NCBI RefSeq assembly: GCF_000312425.1
Contig: NZ_HE997181.1
Location: forward strand, 2,723,857-2,787,856
Source: Reyranella massiliensis 521
GTDB lineage: Bacteria > Pseudomonadota > Alphaproteobacteria > Reyranellales > Reyranellaceae
DNA length: 64,000 nt
Reading direction: 5' to 3'
Each line of letters starts with the position of its first letter. Within the stretch, counting starts at the first letter, position 1. A program made the position numbers and the translations under genes. Under the pieces are notes generated by a model, which saw only the letters and a list, made by a program, of their open reading frames with translations, did no database searches and was not told the DNA's origin. Below, piece by piece: positions 9,840-17,946 of this stretch.

Positions 9840-11033
9840 ATGACCAGCCCACACCCTTCTCCCGCAAACAGCGCCGGCACCGACGCGCCTTCCCGCCGCG
9901 GGCCGCTGCTGCGCTGGTACGTCTCGTCCGCCACGCTGGGCTTTCCGCAGGCGGCGGGACCGATCGCCTTCTCGCTCGTGGCGCTCGGCCTTACCGGCGA
10001 TGCGCGCGGCGGCGCCGCCATGATGCTGGCGATGACGCTCGCGCAAGTGGCCGGCGCCATCCCCATCGCAAGGCTCGGCACGACCTTTCCGCTGGCGATG
10101 TTCCTCAGGCTGTTGATCGTCGTCCGCACGGTGGCGCTGGCGGCGGTCGCCCTGCTCGCCGCGTACGAAGCGCCCTTCGCCTGGTTGATTGCGTTGGCGG
10201 CCGTCGCCGGACTGGTGAACGGCGCGGCCTCCGGCTATCTGCGCGCCATCCTCAACCATCTCGCGTCGGCCTCGCGGATGCCGCGCGCACTGGGCATCGC
10301 CGCCACCCTCAACGAGACGACCTTCGTGCTGGCGCCCGTGGTGGCATCGGGTCTGGGCACCGTCTCGCCAGCCTTCGGCGTGCTGGCGCTGGCGGTGGTG
10401 GGCGCGCTGCCGGCGTTGCTGGTGCCGGGTGCGGGCTCGAGCCATCTCGACGCCGTGCGCGGTCCCGGCGGCTCGGTCCTGAGCCCGTCCCTCCTGCTCT
10501 GGCTCCTGTGTGCCGCCGCGGGCGGCGCCACGGTCGCCGCGATCGAGATCGGCGCCGTGGCACTCGCCTTGAACTTCGGCTACGAGCCGGCGCTCGCGAT
10601 CCTGTTCACGGTGCCGCTGTGCCTGGCTTCGGTGGCGGGCGGCATCTGGGTCAGCGTGCGCAACCGCATGGCGTCGCGCAGGATCGTGCTGGCGCAGCTG
10701 GCCGTCATGTCGGCGGGCTCGGCCCTCGTGGCGCTCAACCTCTCCATCGCGACGACCGTCGCCGGCGCCCTCCTCGTCGGTTCGGTCCTGGCGCCGCTGG
10801 CCACCTACTACTCGCTCGTCCTCGACACGCTGGCCCCGCCGCAACGGCGCGCCGAAGTATTCGCCCTGCTGCGCACCGCCAACGCCTGCGGCGTCATCTT
10901 CGCCAGCGCCGTCCTTACCGCCGTCTCCCTGTCCCTGACGCTGATCGTCATCACCGGCCTGATGATCGCCGTCACGCTGGTCGTCGGCGTCGCTTCGCTG
11001 CGACGCCGACCTCCCGCCGGGCGCTCAGGCTGA
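9840..11033 (+). CDS. MFS transporter
   Basis: About 397 residues with some twelve hydrophobic segments separated by short loops, and the half-to-half pattern of a major facilitator permease. No family-specific motif names the substrate. The frame is open back to ATG 9789; ATG 9840 is preferred since the extra 17 residues (rich in Pro/Gly/Arg) are not membrane-like. Neither start has a well-spaced ribosome site. It stands alone between a terminator and a convergent small gene. Confidence 0.75.
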   Translation: MTSPHPSPANSAGTDAPSRRGPLLRWYVSSATLGFPQAAGPIAFSLVALGLTGDARGGAAMMLAMTLAQVAGAIPIARLGTTFPLAMFLRLLIVVRTVALAAVALLAAYEAPFAWLIALAAVAGLVNGAASGYLRAILNHLASASRMPRALGIAATLNETTFVLAPVVASGLGTVSPAFGVLALAVVGALPALLVPGAGSSHLDAVRGPGGSVLSPSLLLWLLCAAAGGATVAAIEIGAVALALNFGYEPALAILFTVPLCLASVAGGIWVSVRNRMASRRIVLAQLAVMSAGSALVALNLSIATTVAGALLVGSVLAPLATYYSLVLDTLAPPQRRAEVFALLRTANACGVIFASAVLTAVSLSLTLIVITGLMIAVTLVVGVASLRRRPPAGRSG

Positions 11034-11050
11034 GCGAGGCGCCCGCGTCG

Positions 11051-11329
11051 CTAGTCGAGCTTCTTGGTCAGGAGCTTGAAGTCCGGATCGAAGGTCAGAT
11101 CGTACTTCTTGCCTTCCTGGCAGGTCGAATCGTCGACCTCGAACTTGCCGTTCGGATGGGCGGCGCCCTTGTCGTCGTCGAATTCCATCTTGCCGCCGCT
11201 GCAGCCGACTTCCTTGAGGGCGGCTTCGAGCTTCGGCCGTTCCGCATCGGTGATCGGCCGATCCTTGGCCAGTGCCGCCGTCGCCGGCAGAACGATCGCG
11301 ACGGTCATCAGTGACAGCATGAGTCTCAT
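11051..11329 (-). CDS. Small secreted PepSY-like protein
   Basis: Ninety-two residues: signal peptide (LMLSLMTVAIVLPATAALA) then a single small domain, RPITDAERPKLEAALKEVGC...GKFEVDDSTCQEGKKYDLTFD. The helix-then-beta-hairpin layout with an xVDD(S/A)xC strand resembles PepSY-like domains of alphaproteobacterial periplasmic proteins. Two cysteines could form a disulfide. Function unknown. Confidence 0.65.
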   Translation of the reverse strand: MRLMLSLMTVAIVLPATAALAKDRPITDAERPKLEAALKEVGCSGGKMEFDDDKGAAHPNGKFEVDDSTCQEGKKYDLTFDPDFKLLTKKLD

Positions 11330-11445
11330 ATGGATCCTCCATTGCGATCAGTATCAACTGAATGGCGGGCCGGCAGTTGCAAGCCGAGCGTCATCCTATC
11401 TGCCGATTTCGCAGGGACACGTGCGGTTTCTTGCCGCCGCGGAAC

Positions 11446-11475
11446 GAAAACGCCCGCCCCTTTCGAGGCGGGCGT
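11446..11475 (-). terminator. Rho-independent terminator of the Cys-rich pair
   Basis: On the minus strand CGCCCGCC (11474-11467), loop TCGAAAGG, GGCGGGCG (11458-11451), then TTTTC. It lies 23 bp after the stop of the 41-residue gene. Confidence 0.85.
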
Positions 11476-11497
11476 CCGTCGTGGTTGCCGGTCGGTG

Positions 11498-11623
11498 TTA
11501 CTCGTCGCAGCAAGGCATCGCGTCTTCGCAGCACGCGCCGCCGTCACAGCAGGGCTGTGCGGCGTGCGCGGCCGTTCCGAACGCGAACAGCAGGACGAGC
11601 GTCGACAGAAGTGTACGCAACAT
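11498..11623 (-). CDS. 41-residue exported peptide with three CC pairs
   Basis: A very short gene with good signals: GGAG six bases before the ATG at 11623 and a terminator just after it. The product has an N-terminal signal sequence (TLLSTLVLLFAFGTAAHA) and a mature peptide of about 22 residues containing six cysteines as three CC pairs (QPCCDGG, CCEDAM, PCCDE). I know no family for it. The spacing and acidic residues suggest metal binding or disulfides in the periplasm. It lies 45 bp after another Cys-rich exported protein on the same strand, so the two probably form an operon. Confidence 0.65.
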   Translation of the reverse strand: MLRTLLSTLVLLFAFGTAAHAAQPCCDGGACCEDAMPCCDE

Positions 11624-11668
11624 TTCGTTCTCCGTTGATTTGAGGAAAGTCCTGGCGACGGGGAACGA

Positions 11669-12010
11669 TCAGCGCGGTGGCGGTTCGGCGGGAGCCGGGT
11701 CGATGCCGGCGACCGACGCCGGCGACAGTGCGAGCCACGCCGCCGCGACCGTGCTGTAGCGCAGCGGCAGCGCGCCTTCGTCGGGCGTGCCGGCCGGGCA
11801 GCTCGGACAGGCGACAATGCCGGTGGCCGCGGTCTGCGCCTCGCAGCACGGACAGTCCCCGCCTTCCGCCTGCGCCGCATTCGCCGAGGCCACGACGAGG
11901 GCGGGCAAGGCGACCCACAGCACCGCGGCCACGAGGGCGACAGTCGAGACGATGCGGGCGAGGGCGGCGATCACGCTTGCCAAAATACCGACGCGTTCGG
12001 CTGCTGTCAT
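11669..12010 (-). CDS. Small membrane/exported protein with CPCC and CPSC motifs
   Basis: One hundred and thirteen residues. A long N-terminal hydrophobic stretch (VALVAAVLWVALPALVVASA) is followed by a Cys-rich segment, GGDCPCCEAQTAATGIVACPSCP, in which two CPxC motifs could be redox-active or bind metal. The rest (LRYSTVAAAWLALSPASVAG) is short and ends in prolines. No family recognised. It precedes the 41-residue CC peptide in the same direction. Confidence 0.6.
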   Translation of the reverse strand: MTAAERVGILASVIAALARIVSTVALVAAVLWVALPALVVASANAAQAEGGDCPCCEAQTAATGIVACPSCPAGTPDEGALPLRYSTVAAAWLALSPASVAGIDPAPAEPPPR

Positions 12011-12102
12011 GGCCGCTCCAGGAGCCTGCGGTTCAACTTCCCGCTATCATCGCGCCCCTGCATTCGAGCTTCGACTTTGGACCAGAGAAGGACGGCCGAC
12101 CC

Positions 12103-13659
12103 ATGCGCAAACCCTCCAGGCGGACCCTTCTCGCCGGCGTCGCGGCGACGCTCGCCTCTCCCCTCGCCGCCCCGCTGATCGCCTCGCCGCTGCGGGCCGA
12201 GACCGCGACCCGAGAGAAGGTCGCGGCGGCCTTGCCCAAGCTCGAAGCGCTCGCGCAGCAGATCGTCGACAAGAAGCTCGTGCCCGGCCTGTCGATCGCC
12301 GTGGTCCATGCCGACAAGGCCGTCTATCTCAAGGGCTTCGGCCTGCGTCAGGCCGGCAAGCCCGAAACGGTCGACGCCGACACGGTGTTCCAGCTCGCCT
12401 CGCTCTCCAAGCCGATCTCCTCGACCGTCGTGTCGGCGCTGGTGAGCGACGGCAAGGTCTCGTGGGACAGCCGCATCCGCGACATCGATCCGGGCTTCTC
12501 GCTCCAGGACGAGCTGGCGGCCGCGGCCGTCACGGTCGGCGACCTCTTCGCCCATCGCAGCGGACTGCCGGGCCATGTCGGCGACGACATCGAGGAGCTG
12601 GGCTTCTCCCAGGGCGAGATCCTGCACCGGCTGCGGCTGGCCAAGCCGGCCTACAGTTTCCGCAACGGCTACTCCTACAGCAATTTCGGCCTGACCGAAG
12701 GCGCGGTCGCCGCGGCGCGCGCCTCGGGCCTGGGCTGGGACGAAGCATCCGAGGAGAAGCTCTACAAGCCGCTCGGCATGAACTCGACCAGCTCGCGCTA
12801 TCGCGACTTCGAGAACCGGCCCAACCGCGCCGCCCTGCACGTGCCGGTCGACGGCGCGTGGGCCTCCTTCACGCGGCGCAATGCCGATGCGCAGGCGCCC
12901 GCCGGCGGCGCCAGCTCGAACGCGCGCGACCTCGCGCAATGGCTGCGCCTGCTGCTGGCCGACGGCGAGCACGGCGGCCGCCCGCTGATCCACAAGGAGG
13001 CGCTGCAACAGGCGCAGGTTCCCGCCATCGTGCGCCGCATCGATCCCAAGACCGGCGCCGCGAGCTTCTACGGCTATGGCTGGGCCATCGACTATCGCGA
13101 GCACGGCGTCGAGCTGAGCCATGCCGGTGCGTTCAGCGCGGGCGCCCGCACGCTGGCGCACCTGATCCCGGGCGAGCAGCTCGCCATCGCCGTGCTGACC
13201 AACGCCTTTCCGACCGGCGTGCCCGAGGGGATTGCCGCCACCTTCTTCGATCTCGTCTTCAAGGGCCAGCCGACGCGCGATTTCGTGGCCGCGGCAAACC
13301 AGGCCTTCGAGGCCTTCTACAAGGAGATGATGAAGCCCAGCCTCGCCTACGCGACCCTGCCGGCGTCGCGGGCGGCGGCGCTGCCGGTGGCGGCCTATGT
13401 CGGCGACTACGGCAACGACTATGTCGGCAACGCCAGGGTCGTGGAGTCGGGCGGCGCGCTCTACCTGCAGCTTGGACCGGCGGGCAAACGCTTCCCGCTC
13501 ACGCACTTCAATCGCGACGTGTTTGTCTACAGCCCCATGACGGAAGCGCCCAAGGCGCGGCTCGGCGTGAGCTTCCTGGTCGGTCCCGACGGCAAGGCAG
13601 CCCAGGTGACGATCGAGGACCTCGACGAATATGGCCTGGGCACCCTGAAGCGGCAGTGA
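12103..13659 (+). CDS. Serine hydrolase, class C beta-lactamase/penicillin-binding fold, Tat-exported
   Basis: A 518-residue periplasmic hydrolase. Start ATG 12103. Tat-type signal (SRRTLLAGVAATLA). The beta-lactamase-fold domain shows the nucleophile motif SLSKP (SxxK), the YSN motif in GYSYSNFGL and a late HAGAFSAGAR box in the KTG position. A C-terminal domain from about residue 390 (YVGDYGNDYVGNARVVESGG) is the lipocalin-like extension found on many of these esterases. D-aminopeptidase, esterase or carboxypeptidase activity is equally possible; a true beta-lactamase is not implied. Confidence 0.87.
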   Translation: MRKPSRRTLLAGVAATLASPLAAPLIASPLRAETATREKVAAALPKLEALAQQIVDKKLVPGLSIAVVHADKAVYLKGFGLRQAGKPETVDADTVFQLASLSKPISSTVVSALVSDGKVSWDSRIRDIDPGFSLQDELAAAAVTVGDLFAHRSGLPGHVGDDIEELGFSQGEILHRLRLAKPAYSFRNGYSYSNFGLTEGAVAAARASGLGWDEASEEKLYKPLGMNSTSSRYRDFENRPNRAALHVPVDGAWASFTRRNADAQAPAGGASSNARDLAQWLRLLLADGEHGGRPLIHKEALQQAQVPAIVRRIDPKTGAASFYGYGWAIDYREHGVELSHAGAFSAGARTLAHLIPGEQLAIAVLTNAFPTGVPEGIAATFFDLVFKGQPTRDFVAAANQAFEAFYKEMMKPSLAYATLPASRAAALPVAAYVGDYGNDYVGNARVVESGGALYLQLGPAGKRFPLTHFNRDVFVYSPMTEAPKARLGVSFLVGPDGKAAQVTIEDLDEYGLGTLKRQ

Positions 13660-13818
13660 CGGCGCGACGCAGGGAAACCGAGCCCTCGCGTCGGCGGCGC
13701 CAACCAGCAACAGCAGCAGCCAGCAACCTATTCGATCCCCAGACCGTTGTTCGTCTTTAAGAGGACAAAATGACCGCCTAGTAAAGGCGTTCAAGCATCT
13801 TGGTTCGGAGGAATGGAG

Positions 13819-14163
13819 ATGTTGAGGCTTGTTCCCAGACTGATGCTGGTCGCGGGCATCGGCTTGTTCGCTGCAGCGTGCCAGGGCGACAGCTATCCTG
13901 CGCCGCGCGGTTACGGTTATCAGCCGGCACCGTACGGCTATCAGTCGGCGCCGACGGGCTACTACGCCCCCGCGGCCTACGGCAACCCGTACTATAACCA
14001 GCAGCAGAACTACGGCTGGTACAACCAGGGTGGCCGTCCCTACACCACGGTGACGGTGACGAACCGCGGCCAGAACGGCTACCGTGACGACGTCGTTCAG
14101 CAGCAGGTCGTCTGCGGAAGCCAGTACTACGACGGCTATCGCACCCGCACCGCGCGGTGCTGA
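13819..14163 (+). CDS. Tyrosine-rich lipoprotein
   Basis: One hundred and fourteen residues from ATG 13819, chosen over 13813 because GGAGG (13807-13811) is seven bases away. Signal peptide with lipobox FAAAC, then a low-complexity Tyr/Pro/Gly/Gln region (GYGYQPAPYGYQSAP) and a short conserved-looking tail, TTVTVTNRG then QQQVVCGSQYYDG. Outer-membrane attachment is likely. Function unknown. Confidence 0.65.
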   Translation: MLRLVPRLMLVAGIGLFAAACQGDSYPAPRGYGYQPAPYGYQSAPTGYYAPAAYGNPYYNQQQNYGWYNQGGRPYTTVTVTNRGQNGYRDDVVQQQVVCGSQYYDGYRTRTARC

Positions 14164-14254
14164 TCGCCGCCACGCGCGCGTTCATCTAGAGGCCGGCGAG
14201 GCGGACGGTTCCACCTCGTCGAGAGCCGGCATTGCGTGCAACCGGCGCGCTGCC

Positions 14255-14446
14255 TCAATCCTCGGTGCGCCAGAAGCCCAGCAGGAAAAGCCGACGCTTC
14301 CCGCGGTTCGGACCGGCCTCCTTTTGCACATCGGACAGGTCGACGCTCTTGCGCCGCATCCACCAGATAATGCCCATGCCGATCGCCAGGAACGGCGTCA
14401 CGTAGATGAGCAACGTGACGAGCGCATCGATCGTCTTTTGCTCCAT
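14255..14446 (-). CDS. Small single-pass membrane protein
   Basis: Sixty-three residues with one transmembrane segment (LLIYVTPFLAIGMGIIWWM) and a basic tail (MRRKSVDL...NRGKRRLFLLGFW). Positive-inside rule puts the tail in the cytoplasm. It sits just downstream of the AbiEii-like gene on the same strand, with a 32-bp gap. Function unknown. Confidence 0.6.
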   Translation of the reverse strand: MEQKTIDALVTLLIYVTPFLAIGMGIIWWMRRKSVDLSDVQKEAGPNRGKRRLFLLGFWRTED

Positions 14447-14478
14447 CGCGAAGCCTCCGAGATTGTCGGGCGCGAAGT

Positions 14479-15309
14479 CTACAATGGCGGAGGCTCGCTC
14501 TCACCTGCCGAGGAGAGTGTTGGCATTGCCCGGAAGTGTTTCAGTGGCATCGCGAAGGCCGTCTTGTCGTCGAGCTGTTCGGCGGTTGCCTCCATTGGGA
14601 CCTGCTTCGCGTCGACGAACAGCCATCCCACGAGGTCCGGCGGCGCGATGTCGTCGCAATAGGCAGCAGCCTCGTCGAGCGCCCGTGTGAGCACACGCCT
14701 CACCCTGTCTCGCGTGAACGAGGTCGCGTCGTCGGTTCCCAGCGTCCTGAATTCCTCGTCGGCATAGCCGAAGGCGATCTTCTGGATGTCGCGGATCACC
14801 TTGACCGGCGTCAGGCGCTCGTCCTTGCCGCAGACGGCCCAGACCAGCGGCCCCAATGGCGCGTACTGCTCCACGATCGTCACGAGATCGGCCGCATCGC
14901 GCGCGGCTCGATTGCGACGCGCCGCGCACAGCACCTTGTTCACCGCGTTGTCGGCTTCGTGCAGCCGAAAGCCCAACTCTTCGTCGTCAGTCGCGGGGAA
15001 GAAGCGCTTCGAGATTTCGGGATCGTCCATCCACTGGAGGCGCGTGTCGAAGCCGTACTGTTTGACGATCGCCTCCACGGTCGAGTCGTTGGCGACGATC
15101 ACGTCCACGGAGAAGCCGGCTCTGCGCAATGCTTCTACCTCGTCGAGTGCACTTTGGGGCAAGGTGCGGCTTTCCGTATAAAGGTCGAGATCGTCGGAGA
15201 TGCGCGACCAGCGCCGATTCAGCGCCGCCCCTCCTCCGACGAAGTTGCTGATCGACCGATAGGGGCGAATGATCTTGGCCACCATGCGCTGCAAGTCGGT
15301 GAGAGGCAT
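14479..15309 (-). CDS. AbiEii/AbiGii-type nucleotidyltransferase (putative toxin)
   Basis: A 276-residue protein with the nucleotidyltransferase signature of the AbiEii family: FVGGGAALNRRWSRISDDLDLY (GG...RxSxDxDL) near residues 24-45, where the two Asp residues coordinate metal. The C-terminal helical part (RAARDAADLVTIVEQYAPLG) also fits. AbiEii toxins transfer nucleotides to tRNA or other targets and work with an antitoxin. Its ATG overlaps the TGA of the upstream small gene, so the two are translationally coupled. The upstream partner is not the usual AbiEi winged helix, so the toxin role is inferred. Confidence 0.75.
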   Translation of the reverse strand: MPLTDLQRMVAKIIRPYRSISNFVGGGAALNRRWSRISDDLDLYTESRTLPQSALDEVEALRRAGFSVDVIVANDSTVEAIVKQYGFDTRLQWMDDPEISKRFFPATDDEELGFRLHEADNAVNKVLCAARRNRAARDAADLVTIVEQYAPLGPLVWAVCGKDERLTPVKVIRDIQKIAFGYADEEFRTLGTDDATSFTRDRVRRVLTRALDEAAAYCDDIAPPDLVGWLFVDAKQVPMEATAEQLDDKTAFAMPLKHFRAMPTLSSAGESEPPPL

Positions 15310-15674
15310 CAGCGGACCAGGCTGCGGATCTGCCGGCCGAGCTTGTAGGCTTCGGCATTGCCGCGATGCATGAGAGCCGCCGCAACGATGGCCGCGTCGG
15401 CGAAGTCCGCCTTGTCGATGTCGACCTTGATGTTGTCGAGATACTGCGCGTGGTAGTTCCGGTACGCCTTTACCAGAAGCTGACGCACCTTCTCCCTGGT
15501 CTCCGAATCCGATCCCTCGCGCAACTGCGCGACATAGGCCTTCACCAGATCGACCTTGTCGTTCGGGACGAGGACCTCGACGCGCTTCAACCCCGCGCGC
15601 CGACGCCGTTCGCGCGACTGCGCGACACGCTCGCGGACCGATGGGCTTCGAGACTTCGGCACTTCTTTTTTCAT
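15309..15674 (-). CDS. Ribbon-helix-helix-like putative antitoxin/repressor
   Basis: One hundred and twenty-one residues from ATG 15674. After a basic stretch (RERVAQSRERRRRAG) comes LKRVEVLVPNDKVDLVKAYV, a strand followed by a helix as in ribbon-helix-helix repressors, then a helical C-terminal half. The stop overlaps the start of the AbiEii-type gene (TGATG). The frame is also open upstream to ATG 15788, which would add tandem eight-residue repeats (V-S/T-G-N-x4) encoded by the palindrome array; neither start has a clear ribosome site. I prefer 15674 because the upstream DNA looks like operators. Fold assignment is by eye. Confidence 0.6.
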   Translation of the reverse strand: MKKEVPKSRSPSVRERVAQSRERRRRAGLKRVEVLVPNDKVDLVKAYVAQLREGSDSETREKVRQLLVKAYRNYHAQYLDNIKVDIDKADFADAAIVAAALMHRGNAEAYKLGRQIRSLVR

Positions 15675-15758
15675 GTTACCGGAAACATAGTCGGATTTGT
15701 TTCCGGTCACAAGACCGGATTTGTTTCCGGTAATGGTAACCACATTGTTACCGGAAAC
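15675..15758. promoter_or_regulatory. Array of four near-palindromic 12-mers at 24-bp period
   Basis: GTTACCGGAAAC at 15675-15686 and 15747-15758, GTTTCCGGTCAC at 15699-15710 and GTTTCCGGTAAT at 15723-15734. All match the self-complementary consensus GTT(A/T)CCGG(A/T)AAC and start exactly 24 bases apart. A weaker fifth CCGG centre lies at 15772-15775. The array fills the gap between the putative antitoxin gene and the divergent XRE gene, the expected place for autoregulatory operators. Confidence 0.75.
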
Positions 15759-15800
15759 ATGAATAGCTGGTCCGGTTGACTCCCTCATCCACTATAAGCG

Positions 15801-16421
15801 ATGAGTCATCCATTATATTGGATGATGCCGATGCCCCCTGCTCCCGATGCCTCTTCCGTGAACGACCGCATCGCTGCCCGCGTGCGCGAGCTGCGGGCGG
15901 AGCGCGGGTTGTCTCTCGAGGCGCTGGCGGAGGCGTGCGGGGTCAGCCGGTCGATGATCTCGCTGATCGAGCGCGGCGAGACCAGTCCGACGGCGGTCGT
16001 GCTGGAGCGGCTGGCGACCGGCTTGGGCGTGATGCTGGCCTCGCTGTTCGATGCGCCCGCTGCGGCGGCGCCTGCCGATCCGGTGTCGCGACGGGCCGCG
16101 CAGCAGGCGTGGCGCGATCCGGCATCGGGCTATCTCCGGCGCAACGTCTCGCCGCCCGGTTTCCCCTCGCCGATCCAGCTCGTCGAGGTTTCCTTCCCGG
16201 CCGGGGCGCGCGTGGCCTACGAGAGCGGCGCGCGGCAGACGGCGACGCATCAGCAGATCTGGGTGCTGCAGGGCACGATCGAGGTCACGCTCGGCAAGGA
16301 GCGTCATCGTCTCGCGACAGGTGATTGCCTCGCGCTCGAACTCGACCGGCCGATCGCCTATCACAATCCGACCGCGAAGCCCGCGCGCTACGCCGTGGTG
16401 ATCGTCTCGCTGCCACGATGA
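15801..16421 (+). CDS. XRE-family regulator with cupin domain
   Basis: Transcription factor with a helix-turn-helix at about residues 20-75 (RVRELRAERGLSLEALAEA, VSRSMISLIERGETSPT) and a C-terminal cupin_2 domain (THQQIWVLQGTIEVTLG, LATGDCLALELD). Such proteins usually sense a small ligand and control a neighbouring transporter or catabolic gene. Its TGA overlaps the ATG of the EamA transporter, the likely partner. Start uncertain: ATG 15801, 15822, 15825 or 15831 are all in frame before the first conserved residue. Confidence 0.85.
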   Translation: MSHPLYWMMPMPPAPDASSVNDRIAARVRELRAERGLSLEALAEACGVSRSMISLIERGETSPTAVVLERLATGLGVMLASLFDAPAAAAPADPVSRRAAQQAWRDPASGYLRRNVSPPGFPSPIQLVEVSFPAGARVAYESGARQTATHQQIWVLQGTIEVTLGKERHRLATGDCLALELDRPIAYHNPTAKPARYAVVIVSLPR

Positions 16422-17269
16422 ACCTCGTCGACGTCGCCGCCGCGCTGCTGAGCGCGCTGCTGCATGCCGGCTGGAACGCTGCGGTGAAGGCCAACCGCCA
16501 TCCGGCGCAGGCGATGATGGCGCAGATGGTGCTGGGCGCGCTCCTCGTGGCGCCGCTGCTCCTCTGGACCGGCCTGCCCGCTGCAGGCGCGTGGCCATGG
16601 ATCGCGGGTTCGGCGCTGCTCAACCTCGTGACGGTGCATGCCCTCCTGCGCGCCTACGAACTGGGCGGCTTCGGCATCGTCTATCCTGTGGTGCGCGCAC
16701 TCGCGGTGCTGTTCGTCGTGCCGCTCGCCGCACTGGTCACCGGCCACCTCGTGGGCTGGGGGGCGTTCGCGGGCATCGCCATCATCGCCGCGGCGCTCGG
16801 CATCCTCGCGTGGGATGCCTCGCGCGGGCACGGTCCCGGGAGCGACGGTCTCGCGTCGGGCGCCATCGGCTGGGCCGCGCTCGCGGGGCTGGGCACCGCG
16901 GCCTACATCCTCTGCGATGCGCAGGGCGTGCGCGCCTCGGGTTCGCCGCTGGCCTACGGCTTCGTCGCCTCGATCACCAACGCGCTCGCCATGTGCTGGC
17001 GCCAGCGCCGCGCCGGCCCGGTCTGGCCGCAGCTGAAAGGCCAGTGGCTCTACGCCCTGCCCGTCGCGGTGGCGTCGATGGTGTCCTACGTGCTGATCCT
17101 CTGGGTGTGGAACCACGCGCCTATCGCGCCGGCCGCCGCGCTGCGCGACACCAGCGCCGTGTTCGCCATCCTGATCGCCGTCGTCTGGCTGCGCGAACCG
17201 CTCACCCGCACGCGCCTCGCCGCCGTGCTGCTGGCCGCGGCAGCGGTGCCGTTGCTGCGCCTGGGGTGA
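16418..17269 (+). CDS. EamA/DMT-family transporter
   Basis: A 283-residue inner-membrane protein of ten predicted helices formed by two EamA repeats (first AALLSALLHAGWNAAVKA, second GWAALAGLGTAAYILCDAQG). Family members export or import amino acids, sugars or drugs. ATG 16418 overlaps the stop of the XRE-cupin gene (ATGA), so the two form an operon and the regulator probably controls it. Confidence 0.85.
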   Translation: MNLVDVAAALLSALLHAGWNAAVKANRHPAQAMMAQMVLGALLVAPLLLWTGLPAAGAWPWIAGSALLNLVTVHALLRAYELGGFGIVYPVVRALAVLFVVPLAALVTGHLVGWGAFAGIAIIAAALGILAWDASRGHGPGSDGLASGAIGWAALAGLGTAAYILCDAQGVRASGSPLAYGFVASITNALAMCWRQRRAGPVWPQLKGQWLYALPVAVASMVSYVLILWVWNHAPIAPAAALRDTSAVFAILIAVVWLREPLTRTRLAAVLLAAAAVPLLRLG

Positions 17270-17287
17270 GGCCGGGAGCGGCCCTCG

Positions 17288-17896
17288 CTAATCGGCCCAG
17301 ACGTCGACGTAGGCGCGGAGCGCCGAGGGATAGCGGCGCAGTTCGGTGAGGATGCTGTAGGCCCGCGCCACGTCGCGCGCTTCGAAGCCCCAGGCCTCGA
17401 TGTCGCGTTCGCGCGCCAGGAAGATCGCGCGCGAGAGATGGAAGCGCTGCGAGACGATGATCAGGCGCTTCTGCCCGAACGCCGTCTCGGCGCGTTGCAC
17501 CGACGCGAGCGTGCGCACGCCCAGCTCGTCGCGCACGATGGCTTCGGCCGGCACGCCGCGCTCGATCAATCCGGCTTCCATTGCCGCGGGCTCGTCGTAA
17601 TCCGGCGGCCGCTTGTCGCCGCTCACGATCAGTCGTTTCACCTTGCCCGCCCGCCACAGCGCAGCCGCGGCATCGAGACGATAGACGAGATAGCGGTTGG
17701 GCCCGCCCTCGGGGCCGATGGGCGCGGCGCCCAGGACCAGCGCCACCTCGACATCGGGCAGTCGCGCGGGATCGTCGCTGATGTAAGGTGCCGACAGCCG
17801 GTCGAGCCGGCGCTCGGCAGCCCAGGCCAGCAGCACCAGGATCAACGCTGCCGCGCCGGCCGCCAGGAGTGCGTAGAGTATCAGTCGCGTCGCCAT
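17288..17896 (-). CDS. YdcF/SanA-like DUF218 membrane protein
   Basis: Two hundred and two residues: one N-terminal membrane anchor (ILYALLAAGAAALILVLLAW) and a DUF218 domain marked by VALVLGAAP, RLIVSGDKRPPDYDEP and RTLASVQRAE with LIIVSQRFHLSRA. Known relatives act at the envelope (SanA, ElyC); the exact reaction is not known. Divergent from the ThDP enzyme. Confidence 0.85.
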   Translation of the reverse strand: MATRLILYALLAAGAAALILVLLAWAAERRLDRLSAPYISDDPARLPDVEVALVLGAAPIGPEGGPNRYLVYRLDAAAALWRAGKVKRLIVSGDKRPPDYDEPAAMEAGLIERGVPAEAIVRDELGVRTLASVQRAETAFGQKRLIIVSQRFHLSRAIFLARERDIEAWGFEARDVARAYSILTELRRYPSALRAYVDVWAD

Positions 17897-17946
17897 CTAG
17901 CCGACCATCACCACGTTCGCGTCCTCACCGTACACAGAGAGAGTCG

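Noticed and set aside
7765..9867. A 700-codon frame antisense to the GH16-RTX gene
   Set aside because: A shadow of the RTX gene; Val/Ala/Arg-rich with no motif or ribosome site.
15675..15758. CRISPR-like array because of even spacing
   Set aside because: The units are 12-bp palindromes with short spacers of similar sequence; there is no repeat-spacer pattern of normal size and no cas gene nearby.
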